From JAFALK01 sp036500605 (GTDB lineage: Bacteria > Pseudomonadota > Gammaproteobacteria > Burkholderiales > Burkholderiaceae_C): a stretch of DNA of 64,000 nt. Positions 43,849 through 51,206 of this stretch are shown here, in pieces. The stretch covers positions 1-64,000 of the forward strand of contig DASYBU010000043.1 in the NCBI GenBank assembly GCA_036500605.1. The letters run 5' to 3'. Below the pieces are notes generated by a model that searched no databases, had not been told where the DNA came from, and worked only from the letters and a program-made list of their open reading frames with translations. The stretch's first letter is position 1. Each line of letters opens with the position of its first letter. The position numbers were made by a program, and so were the translations under genes.

Positions 43849-44792
43849 AGGGGCCGCTCCAGCATCGACAGCAGCAGCGCCGAGACCAGCGTCGTGTGAT
43901 AGAGCTCGGTGAACAAGGCCTTCCTGGCCAGCGCCCGCTCGTGGCCTCGGGCGGTCGACGGCACGCTGCCATCGGGCATCATCGAGGCGATGATCCGATC
44001 GACGCCGGCCTGAAAAATCGCCTCCTCGTGCGGCGCGACCTGCAGCCGGCAGAACCGCCAGCCCAGCAGCAACTCGCCCAGCACATCGCAGTTGTCGGCG
44101 CGCAGCATGACGGCCGTCAGCGCAATCAGGTCGCGTCGAAGGCGGGCCTCCGTCTTGGGATCGATCGTCTCGCTCAAGCGGCGATGGCCGAGATCCGTCA
44201 GATAGAAGATCGCGTGAGTCAGGGAGTAGATGTCGTCGATCGAATACCGGGCCAGGCGCTGCGCCTTGCCGAATGCGGTCTCGGCGAACAGGGGCCCGGC
44301 CCCGTCCATCGCCTTGGCATGGCCCAGCCGCCAGAGGCTGTAGGCCAGGTCCATGTCGCGGTACGGAACGCGGTCGACGCCGAGGAAGTAGTGCATCCCC
44401 AGGAGCGCGTCGAAATGCTCGGTCTCGAACGGCGGGGGCCGCACGTGCAGCAGAAAGAAATCCGTGATCATGGCCAGCGGCGTGGCCGCCGAAGGGTCGT
44501 AGGCCAGCAGCGCGTGCCAGTCGAAACTTGCCGCCTCCTGAAGCACGAATTCATTCAGTTCACGCAGGCGCTTGTCGTGCAGGTCGTGGCGCTTGAACAC
44601 CAGCAGCAGAAACAGCAATTCGGTCAAGGGCTTGACCTGCCAGGGCAGCGCATGCGCGCCGGCAACCGTGGCGGCAAAGCCGGCATTGGCATCGATCCGG
44701 AATGACGGGCCATGCGACTCCAGCCAATTCAAGGCCGCGAGCGATCGGCGCTGAATGACCTGCCGACGCAGGAACCCCTTGAGTACTACCAC
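43845..44792 (-). CDS. Unknown helical protein A of peptide locus A (DUF6895-like?)
   Basis: 315 aa, all helical. Segments DDIYSLTHAIFYLTDLGH, PDGSVPST and ELYHTTLVSALLLSML suggest an alpha/alpha-toroid, and recall from memory the uncharacterised DUF6895 family; that match is not certain. I chose GTG at 44792, preceded by a good GGAGG at 5-nt spacing. The frame runs to 44897, but that would overlap the 44-aa peptide gene and has no ATG. It follows the peptide gene and its hairpin, and overlaps gene B by 4 nt. Confidence 0.72.
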   Translation of the reverse strand: MVVLKGFLRRQVIQRRSLAALNWLESHGPSFRIDANAGFAATVAGAHALPWQVKPLTELLFLLLVFKRHDLHDKRLRELNEFVLQEAASFDWHALLAYDPSAATPLAMITDFFLLHVRPPPFETEHFDALLGMHYFLGVDRVPYRDMDLAYSLWRLGHAKAMDGAGPLFAETAFGKAQRLARYSIDDIYSLTHAIFYLTDLGHRRLSETIDPKTEARLRRDLIALTAVMLRADNCDVLGELLLGWRFCRLQVAPHEEAIFQAGVDRIIASMMPDGSVPSTARGHERALARKALFTELYHTTLVSALLLSMLERPL

Positions 44793-44825
44793 CGACGCCT
44801 CCAAAGGCTGAGTGCAGGCCGAAAT

Positions 44826-44853
44826 GGCAAGCCCGGCGCAGGCCAGGCTTGCC
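44826..44853 (-). terminator. Strong hairpin between the 44-aa peptide gene and gene A
   Basis: A 12-bp stem (GGCAAGCCTGGC / GCCGGGCTTGCC, one G-U pair) closes on a CTGC loop. It starts 22 nt after the peptide stop and ends 33 nt before the gene-A start. No T tract follows, so it is likely a partial attenuator or mRNA stabiliser that leaves more peptide mRNA than downstream mRNA. Confidence 0.75.
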
Positions 44854-44875
44854 GCCACCGACGTGAGAGCCGGCC

Positions 44876-45010
44876 TTACTTGGTGGTGGGGCCGCACAGC
44901 ACCCAGTTATTGCTGTCGACCAGCACAAACCATTGCGCGGCGGAAGCGTTCAAGGAGCCGCTCCCAGCTTGCGTTGCAGCCTTGGTGGCGTCATTCGTGA
45001 AGTTGAACAT
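44876..45010 (-). CDS. 44-aa candidate precursor peptide of locus A
   Basis: Small gene, ATG at 45010 with GGAG 7 nt upstream. The product begins MFNFTNDATKAATQAGSGS and ends in AQWFVLVDSNNWVLCGPTTK, with two Trp and a single Cys six residues from the end. An Asn/Thr/Ala-rich N-terminal half and a hydrophobic/aromatic C-terminal half give a leader-core look. It is not a standard lanthipeptide, lasso or thiopeptide pattern. It is the first gene before the tightly coupled helical-protein and ABC-transporter operon, separated by a hairpin. No signal peptide. Could be a modified peptide, a secreted signal or an antimicrobial. Confidence 0.72.
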   Translation of the reverse strand: MFNFTNDATKAATQAGSGSLNASAAQWFVLVDSNNWVLCGPTTK

Positions 45011-45040
45011 CTGAATACTCCAATACAGCGAGTAGAAAAT

Positions 45041-45059
45041 GCCGGCTTTTTCTGCCGGC
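45041..45059 (-). terminator. GCCGGC hairpin between the two small peptide genes
   Basis: GCCGGC - 7 nt - GCCGGC forms a 6-bp GC stem. Read on the reverse strand it is followed by ATTTTCT. It could terminate the 56-aa peptide transcript or sit in the 5' leader of the 44-aa peptide gene. Confidence 0.5.
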
Positions 45060-45124
45060 GGACATATCAGTGATCACGCTCGGTGCCCACTGAATTCGAG
45101 TTGTTCCAGTTCCAGGCACGCGAT

Positions 45125-45295
45125 CTAGAAGGGCAACTGGACACACAGGATCGGGTCAGGCAGATACAGGCAATACGTTCGGGCTTGGGCTTGGGCTTGG
45201 GCTTGGGATTGCACCTGCGCTTGGGCTTGCTGAAACGGCATCAACACGCTGGCAAGAAGGCCGATGCCCACGAGGGCTGTTTTCAGATTCGTCAT
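45125..45295 (-). CDS. 56-aa secreted two-cysteine peptide
   Basis: ATG at 45295. A Sec signal peptide (MTNLKTALVGIGLLASVLMP then FQQAQAQ) leads into a Gln-Ala repeat linker (VQSQAQAQAQAR) and a short C-terminal part TYCLYLPDPILCVQLPF with two Cys that could form a disulfide. The linker comes from a GGGCTT hexamer array (45181-45210). Its C-terminus shares a loose pattern with the 44-aa peptide (aromatic, hydrophobics, Asp, then hydrophobic-Leu-Cys). It may be the first gene of locus A or an independent secreted peptide. The frame is open to 45355 without a better start. Confidence 0.62.
   Translation of the reverse strand: MTNLKTALVGIGLLASVLMPFQQAQAQVQSQAQAQAQARTYCLYLPDPILCVQLPF
45181..45210. 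repeat. Hexamer repeat GGGCTT x4 plus variant in the 56-aa peptide gene
   Basis: Four exact GGGCTT units and a GGGATT variant, with related hexamers just downstream. They encode the Gln-Ala linker on the reverse strand. Confidence 0.85.
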
Positions 45296-45559
45296 CGTGG
45301 AACCCCATCGCCGTGAAAGTCTGGGCATCGTTGCAGCGCGCTTCACTCGCAACAATCCCTACATCTAGTTTTCGGACCCTCCCCCTAATTCAAAATCGAG
45401 GCGGTCCCGTCCCGAGAAACTATCGAGCCGCCCCTGAACAACCCCGCCGGCCCGTATGAACGCTGGATTTCCAGGGTGATTGCCGATGCTGCAGATTGGA
45501 ATTCGGCTCAAATCCACGTCAATTCCTTGCAAACTGAGACGAGGTGTTGATGAGTCCGA

Positions 45560-46610
45560 AAGCCAGCCGACGGAGGCGCCGATCACGCCTTGTTCGGCGC
45601 CGAGTTGCTGAACCTGATCAACCAACCTCACGGGCTGGTTCACTTGGCAGCACCGATCAAGTGGCAGGCGTTGGAGGCCGAATGGAGCCCGCAGTTCATC
45701 TCACCACCGATCGGCCCGCGCTGCCCGCGCGGTTGATGGCCGCACTCCTATACCCTAAGCACATGTATGCGCTCAGCGACGACGACGTGGGCGAAGGCTG
45801 GCGCGAGAACCCGTACGGGCAGCGCTCCCGCGGCGAGCGGTACTTCCAACTCGAGCTGCCCTGCGATGCGTCCCGTCTGGTGCGCTGGCGCCACGCATTG
45901 GCGAGGCCGGCTGTGAATGGTGGTGGGGCACAGCGTCGAGACTGCCTCCAAGGCCAGCGTCTTCAAGCGAGCGAGCCTGGACGCGGAGCTGTTGGACACC
46001 ACCGTACAGCCCAAGGCGATTGCACACCCGGCCGACAGCCGCTTGCTCAAACAGGCTTGCGAGCAACTCGTCGGTGCGGCACAAGGCGCCGGCATCATGC
46101 TGCGCCAGACCTATGCCTGCGCAGCAAGGCCGCCGAGACCAGGCCGGCCGCTACGCACATGCCAAGCAGTTCCGCCGCATGCGTCGCGCGATCCGGAAGT
46201 TGCGCACCTATCTCGGCCGCGTAATTCGCGATATGCAGCGTTGAGGTTCAGGTCTTGGCGGTGAACTGCACGCAGCCCTGCAGGCCAAGTTCGACATCAC
46301 GCAACGCCTGTACGAGCAGAAGCGAGACGGCAAGAACAGGCTCTACACGCTGCACGCGCCGGAAGTGAAATGCATCGCCAAAGGCAAAGCACGTACGCCC
46401 TACGAGTTCGGCTTCAAAGTCTCGGCGGCCGTCACTGGGAAGGAAGGCCGGTGGTGGGCACGCGTTCCATGTTGGGAACCCGCATGACGGTCACACCGTA
46501 GGCAGCCAGGTGGAGCAGATCGGCATCATCACTGGCAAGCCCCAAGATCGTGCTGGCTGACCGCGGCTACTGCGGCATCACGACATCAGAGGGCGATAGC
46601 CCGGTTTAGC
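45560..46610 (+). pseudogene. Decayed IS5-family transposase
   Basis: Translated fragments in several frames line up with one IS5-family transposase: LNLINQPHGLVHLAAPIKWQ, then RPALPARLMAALLYPKHMYAL with ELPCDASRLVRWRHAL, then KASVFKRASLDAELLDTTVQ with PKAIAHPADSRLL, then FRRMRRAIRKLRTYLGRV, then LHAPEVKCIAKGKARTPYEF and finally IVLADRGYCGI. At least three frameshifts and internal stops break the gene, so it is inactive. I saw no clear terminal inverted repeats. It separates peptide loci A and B. Confidence 0.85.
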
Positions 46611-47406
46611 CGCCTTGCGGCCACCTGAAACCGCGTTGCTCAGGGCCGACTATGTACCTGCTACTCACGCAGCCCGCCCCGAGCCGCGCCAATCGGGCAG
46701 CTCCGTAAATCGTCTCAAAGTCGATGCGCTTGCGCGCCGTGCTCGGCTCGACCTTGCCCATCACCACGCCCGCGCTAGGCCCAATACACCCGGAAACAGC
46801 GCCGTAACTCTGGCGCTCGAAATTTGCCTTCCGGTCTTCGCAAACTTCCATCCGTTGCCGGGACATCCCCGCTGGCCTTACGAGATGCGCGGGTCCATCG
46901 TGGCGCAATTGTCACGTCCGATCCCACACGAAGCGGCTTGGAGCCAACATCACATCTCTGCGCGAGCGGTTTGATTTAGGGGGCGGGTATTCCTACCTTG
47001 GCAAGCTTAGAGCTAGGGGTTGCTTCCAGAAAAATATGGTGCAACCATTGTTCAACTTTCAACATAGATAGCACAGTTTTAAAATATCGGCCACAAGATC
47101 TCAATTACAAATACCGGTAAGGTGATGCACTTAATACCTTAGCGCATTCAAAAACAGAGGGCCGACAAATGACATCAAGCGGAGGAATCGAAGCACCTAA
47201 TTTTCGATTTTTAAGGCGTCTGACGACAGAGTAAAAATTGCATTGGCTTGTATTTGTGCCACCCTTGGGCCGGCCTCTTGATGATTCATGAATAAAGCCT
47301 CATCCAGATCCCTGATCGCATAGCGGATGCATATGCTTTCAAACTTATTACCGCATCAGTGGTAATCGACGCTGCGCTGCAGCGTTGCAACTTAGGAGTA
47401 TCAAAA
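46611..47406. other. Non-coding junction: GC-rich remnant then AT-rich leader of locus B
   Basis: 46611-46980 is GC-rich with only short broken frames on both strands, probably further insertion-sequence debris I cannot name. From about 46980 base composition turns sharply AT-rich up to the 49-aa peptide gene. The last 400 bp should hold the locus-B promoter and any regulator site, but I see no confident -35/-10 pair. Confidence 0.5.
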
Positions 47407-47556
47407 ATGACGAACGACCAACAAGATAACGCAATCACACTCGAAATCGCGGACCTAGACTCGCAAGTCGGCCCTTACGGCGCGAGTGATTCTATAGGTG
47501 CCCTGCCCTGCGGTGTCTTGGCCGTAGGGATTTGGGCGTGGTCTGTCGCCAGGTAA
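47407..47556 (+). CDS. 49-aa candidate precursor peptide of locus B
   Basis: ATG at 47407 with AGGAG 8 nt upstream. The N-terminal half is acidic and hydrophilic (MTNDQQDNAITLEIADLDSQ), leader-like. The C-terminal half is Gly-rich and hydrophobic (VGPYGASDSIGALPC, then GVLAVGIWAWSVAR), with one Cys and two Trp. SIGA may be a GA-type processing site. It is followed at once by an attenuator-like hairpin, then an ABC ATPase, two cupin/HEAT-like proteins and a permease. The layout is that of a ribosomally made modified peptide or bacteriocin; no known modification enzyme class is present. Confidence 0.75.
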   Translation: MTNDQQDNAITLEIADLDSQVGPYGASDSIGALPCGVLAVGIWAWSVAR

Positions 47557-47561
47557 TCCTG

Positions 47562-47603
47562 AACCCGCCCTACCATCTGAGTCATCGGAGCGGGGCGGTT
47601 TTT
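47562..47603 (+). terminator. Attenuator-like terminator after the 49-aa peptide gene
   Basis: AACCCGCCC (47562-47570) pairs with GGGGCGGTT (47592-47600) with one bulge, and the right arm runs into TTTTTG. It lies between the peptide stop and the ABC ATPase start. Partial termination here would give more peptide than processing protein, as in many peptide operons. Confidence 0.78.
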
Positions 47604-47653
47604 GTCGAGAAATTACCGTACAGCATCGTTACCAAGATGATAGAACATACGAT

Positions 47654-48364
47654 ATGGCGACACTAACAATAAAGAATCTTTCCAAAAAATATGCAACCGA
47701 TTCCGTTGTCGTCAATAATATAAATGCATCCTTTTGCAAAAATCGGATAACCGCAATAATAGGCCCCAACGGCGCGGGAAAGACAACTCTCTTTCATCTA
47801 ATAGCTGGCAGCATTACGCCTGATGCCGGCGCCATAATTTATTGCAAAAATGGAGAAACTCGCCCACCAAGGGTTGCATTAATGCTAGATGGTGGCGGCG
47901 ACCTGTATCACGATCTGAGTGCACTCGAAAATTACAACTACTTCGTTGAACTTGCATCCGTCAATAAGAAAGCAGAACGACTCCATCAATCATCTAATAT
48001 ATTTCAGAGATTTGGACTTGAGGATCAAGCGAGAAAACTAGTTAAGAAAATGTCTAGAGGTATGCGACAAAGGTTATCCATTGCTATTGCACTAGCAACG
48101 GATGCCGAAATACTGCTTCTCGATGAACCAACGAATGGACTCGACATTAAGGAATCCCATAACCTATTCCAATATCTGCGAGAGTTTGCAAATGAGCGTC
48201 ATTGCATTGTTATCTTCTCAAGTCACGCGCCTGACACGATATTGGAACTTGCCGATCACGTTCATTTCATGCGCCAAGGCAACTTAGCGTCTGAGATCGG
48301 ATACGAAGAGATGCAGCAACTAAACAACTCGGCATTCGTCCGTCGCTACCTGACAGAATATTAA
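47654..48364 (+). CDS. ABC transporter ATP-binding protein of locus B
   Basis: 236 aa. Walker A GPNGAGKTTLF, a shifted Q-loop region (RVALMLDGGGDLYHDLSALEN), signature MSRGMRQRLSIA, Walker B EILLLDEPTNGLD and switch His in FSSHAPDTIL. This is the ABC-2/NatA-like type that partners a separate permease, encoded last in the locus. AT-rich codons match the rest of locus B. Likely peptide export or self-immunity. Confidence 0.9.
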   Translation: MATLTIKNLSKKYATDSVVVNNINASFCKNRITAIIGPNGAGKTTLFHLIAGSITPDAGAIIYCKNGETRPPRVALMLDGGGDLYHDLSALENYNYFVELASVNKKAERLHQSSNIFQRFGLEDQARKLVKKMSRGMRQRLSIAIALATDAEILLLDEPTNGLDIKESHNLFQYLREFANERHCIVIFSSHAPDTILELADHVHFMRQGNLASEIGYEEMQQLNNSAFVRRYLTEY

Positions 48365-48379
48365 TGCCAAACACAGATT

Positions 48380-49186
48380 ATGAATTACGCATCGCGCCTT
48401 GATCATCGCATCACCTCTGCTGGAGACGTGCTCGACTGCAAAGATATCCTACAGGAAATAATTGCAGATCGAATCTATATAAATTCCAGGTTAATTGAAT
48501 ATTTCGAAAGGGTCGCCAAAAACCCACTTTATTACCCAATAGAAATCTCCGGAACAAACATGTCATTAATGCCCACAGAGGTAGCTAGGCCTTATGGACT
48601 TTCGATTAGCTATCACGACCAAGAACCATTGAGAACGATGACATCGCATGTCGCGTATGTGCTTCTTTCGCCGCTAAATCGCTCGGTGGAAATCGACTTA
48701 TATGATGCACCTGACGATTGGAATCCCGATATTTTCAAAACCGATATCCACATCACCAAAGCTGGCCACACGTCACTGCAACCGGGTCAAGTCATTGCCG
48801 TGAAGCCAGAAGATCGGATGTTACATTTTCAATTTCAAGGACCGACGGCTCTTATCAAGATACATTCACAACCCATATCCACCTTTGAGTGGTCCTTCAA
48901 TCTTGACTCCGGGCGGGCTTGGCAGTCGATTTTCGCCATTCCTGCAGATTCCAATACGGCCCACGCTTGTATTGTGGCGCGTGCGCTGGCGGATCCTCGA
49001 TTAGTAACTGGTCTGACAGGTCTACTAGAAAATAAGTGCCATCAGCTCCGTTGGACCGCAGCGCAAGCACTCGGGCGCATTGGACGAAGCCATGGCATTG
49101 ATGCAATGCAATATCTCAAAGATGATGCCCACCCCGAGATAGCCGCCGCCGCGAGAAATATATTAAATAATATTATTATAGGATAA
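48380..49186 (+). CDS. Unknown protein with cupin-like and C-terminal HEAT-repeat regions (locus B, P1)
   Basis: 268 aa, not recognised as a named family. Residues about 55-190 are beta-rich with cupin-like spacing (PYGLSISYHDQEPLRTM, VEIDLYDAPDD, GQVIAVKPEDRMLHF) but lack a full set of metal-binding His. Residues about 195-264 form HEAT-like helices (VARALADPRLVTGLTGLLEN, RWTAAQALGRIGRSHGIDAM, HPEIAAAARNIL). It resembles the next gene in layout and may be a partner or non-catalytic paralogue. It starts 15 bp after the ATPase stop. A role in peptide recognition or modification is inferred from context. Confidence 0.75.
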   Translation: MNYASRLDHRITSAGDVLDCKDILQEIIADRIYINSRLIEYFERVAKNPLYYPIEISGTNMSLMPTEVARPYGLSISYHDQEPLRTMTSHVAYVLLSPLNRSVEIDLYDAPDDWNPDIFKTDIHITKAGHTSLQPGQVIAVKPEDRMLHFQFQGPTALIKIHSQPISTFEWSFNLDSGRAWQSIFAIPADSNTAHACIVARALADPRLVTGLTGLLENKCHQLRWTAAQALGRIGRSHGIDAMQYLKDDAHPEIAAAARNILNNIIIG

Positions 49187-49192
49187 TTAATT

Positions 49193-50056
49193 ATGACGCC
49201 AGTAGAACTCCTTGACTGGGCAATATCAAATATTGATCCACGGGACGAAGCGGCCATGATCTCAGCATCTGAAAAGCTTGCGGAGCTTCAGAGAAATCGT
49301 GATTTTTTCATAGAAGCGCTTAGATTCGAATTGGAGTCTGCCGCCGCCGGAGGCAGTACGATGAGCCGGATGACTTCGTCACAGGCTTTTAGTTTTGGCG
49401 CCATTTCCTGTGGTGAAATTTCGTTTGTGATTCGATGCGCCCTATGGATTCCTGTATTGGCACGGACTCAAGCTTCTGTAGATCTCTACAACAAGACCTA
49501 CTCATATCTCACCCCGCACAATCATAATTTTAGCTTGCTCACAATAGGCTACCACGGTCCGGGGTATGAAACCACAATCTATGAATACAATAGGGAGCAA
49601 ACAAAAGGATGCGCGGGCGAACATATAGAAGTAAAGTTTCGAGAGCGAACACGCCTTAGCGAGGGAAAAATTATCTATTTCAGACCACTGATTGACATTC
49701 ATACGCAATTACACCCGACTGACACATCAATTTCTCTCAATTTAATTGGAGAGCACGATGATCATATAACACAGGCTCAATACGAATTCGACCTCAACAC
49801 ACCCCATATCCGAGGCCCATTAAATGGCAACGTCGTAACCAAGCAATTGATCGCATTCAAATTAGCCGCAGAACTTACCACCGGAGATGAATTCACCGAC
49901 ATACTAGAATATATAGCACGGCGACACCACTCGGAACATATTCGCACAGAATCTATTAGAACGTTGCTACGAGTCGCCGGAAGCGATCGTGATCGTTGGG
50001 AGGCCATTTCCGTAAACGACACTCACCCTTACGTTCGCGGCCTATGCTCCATTTAA
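49193..50056 (+). CDS. Predicted cupin-fold enzyme with HEAT-like tail (locus B, P2)
   Basis: 287 aa. After a helical N-terminus (1-55), residues about 95-190 look like a cupin: PHNHNFSLLTIGYHGPGYET (His109, His111, His121), GEHIEVKFRERTRLSEGKII and DIHTQLHP (His170) followed by SISLNLIG. The His set could bind Fe(II) or another metal, as in cupin dioxygenases. Residues about 220-285 are HEAT-like. It starts 6 bp after P1 and overlaps the permease by 13 nt. It is the best candidate for the enzyme that modifies the 49-aa peptide, but this is inference. Confidence 0.75.
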   Translation: MTPVELLDWAISNIDPRDEAAMISASEKLAELQRNRDFFIEALRFELESAAAGGSTMSRMTSSQAFSFGAISCGEISFVIRCALWIPVLARTQASVDLYNKTYSYLTPHNHNFSLLTIGYHGPGYETTIYEYNREQTKGCAGEHIEVKFRERTRLSEGKIIYFRPLIDIHTQLHPTDTSISLNLIGEHDDHITQAQYEFDLNTPHIRGPLNGNVVTKQLIAFKLAAELTTGDEFTDILEYIARRHHSEHIRTESIRTLLRVAGSDRDRWEAISVNDTHPYVRGLCSI

Positions 50057-50802
50057 TATCATTTCTAATTCTGATTAAAATTGAACTCCAAAGAGAGTAT
50101 TTTAAATTCAAACGCTCGCTCATTGGAGCAGCTATTGGAACTATTTTCCTGCTGATTGTTTATTGGCTATTCTGGATTTCGTCGTCTTCTGTGTTTTTCA
50201 CCAAATCCGCAGCAACCACTGGAGGCGCGTGGATCTTTCTTGCATGGAGTTTTTGCGTAGGGACGTCCACACAACTCGCACGAAATTTAACGAACGACGT
50301 TTCCAGAGGAACGCTGATACGCATCCAGCAATGTCCGGCGGGTATTTGTGCCGTTCTCCGCGCTCGTTTCGTCGCGACAGCCGCAATTTCAATTCTTTCA
50401 ATGGCTCCTCTCGTGGCTGGACTTATACTGCTATTCGATGCGCCGCTCGACATCAACATTGCCGGAGTTGCCATCTTAGCAATTTTTATGTTGCAATGTT
50501 ACTTACTCAGCCTTCTGCTCGCGTCCGTGGTTTTCGTCGCGAGGTCCGAAGGTGCTGCTCAATTGGCAGTTTTTATACTCGGCTACGGAGCCACCTTCAT
50601 TCCTGTTGGCAGTCTACTCGGAGACTGGGCATGGATAGCTCCATGGTCCGGGATGCTTACGATGCTTCGGAGTGGGGAATTGCAGCAATTACAACTGGTT
50701 GGATCTGTGGCGGAGACGCTTGTACTTATAGCAATCGCGAATCACCTTGTGTTTCGCGCACTTAATCATCTCCGTCACAATGGCACGCTCGCACAGAACT
50801 GA
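50044..50802 (+). CDS. ABC-2-type permease of locus B
   Basis: 252 aa from ATG 50044. Six membrane segments are expected (for example IGTIFLLIVYWLFWIS, ISILSMAPLVAGLILLF, VAILAIFMLQCYLLSLLLA). Size and layout match heme-exporter/ABC-2 permeases (CcmB-like LARNLTNDVSRGTLIRIQ), the usual partner of the locus-B ATPase. The frame is open to 49996, but the overlap with P2 favours 50044. Last gene of the locus. Confidence 0.85.
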   Translation: MLHLISFLILIKIELQREYFKFKRSLIGAAIGTIFLLIVYWLFWISSSSVFFTKSAATTGGAWIFLAWSFCVGTSTQLARNLTNDVSRGTLIRIQQCPAGICAVLRARFVATAAISILSMAPLVAGLILLFDAPLDINIAGVAILAIFMLQCYLLSLLLASVVFVARSEGAAQLAVFILGYGATFIPVGSLLGDWAWIAPWSGMLTMLRSGELQQLQLVGSVAETLVLIAIANHLVFRALNHLRHNGTLAQN

Positions 50803-51206
50803 TCTTCTATTTGAAGGCCTAGCTACGAAACCAATGGCGAATGTGCATTTCGGAAAGCAGCGCTCGTGTCTGAGAAAGTTTTTTATCACGGGGCTGAACA
50901 GGGAAGCGGTTGAATCGCGCCATGCTCTCGGACTGGGAACTATTCAATTTGTGCGAGCACTGCAGTAGGCGCGACAGGTTAGAATTTCCTGTTTCGGCTG
51001 TCCTCGTCACGAACACCTCACCTGCTCCCGGGTATCAAACTAAATAACATCTTTACAGCGCATGTCAGGTCGCCTAGCATGAATATAGTGTTCTGCAAAG
51101 GCTTCGCACATTCCAAAATCACTGAAATTCGATCTGGGATTGATAAATTCTTAGTCCTTCCCGGCTATACCACGCCCAAACAATTCACATCTGCTCGACG
51201 CAATAG
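50803..51206. other. Non-coding right edge of the AT-rich island
   Basis: About 400 bp with no convincing gene on either strand. Composition rises back to high GC around 51200, at the start of macA. I saw no integrase, tRNA fragment or clear direct repeat that would mark an island end. Confidence 0.5.

Noticed and set aside
44793..44897. Longer start for gene A (GTG at 44897)
   Set aside because: It would overlap the 44-aa peptide gene, has no ribosome site and spans the hairpin; GTG at 44792 has GGAGG upstream.
46606..46908. 100-aa reverse-strand frame as a second transposase
   Set aside because: No transposase motif; it lies in the GC-rich debris and looks like chance coding.
47407..47556. 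Lanthipeptide precursor
   Set aside because: Only one Cys and no LanB, LanC, LanM or related synthetase gene in or around the locus.
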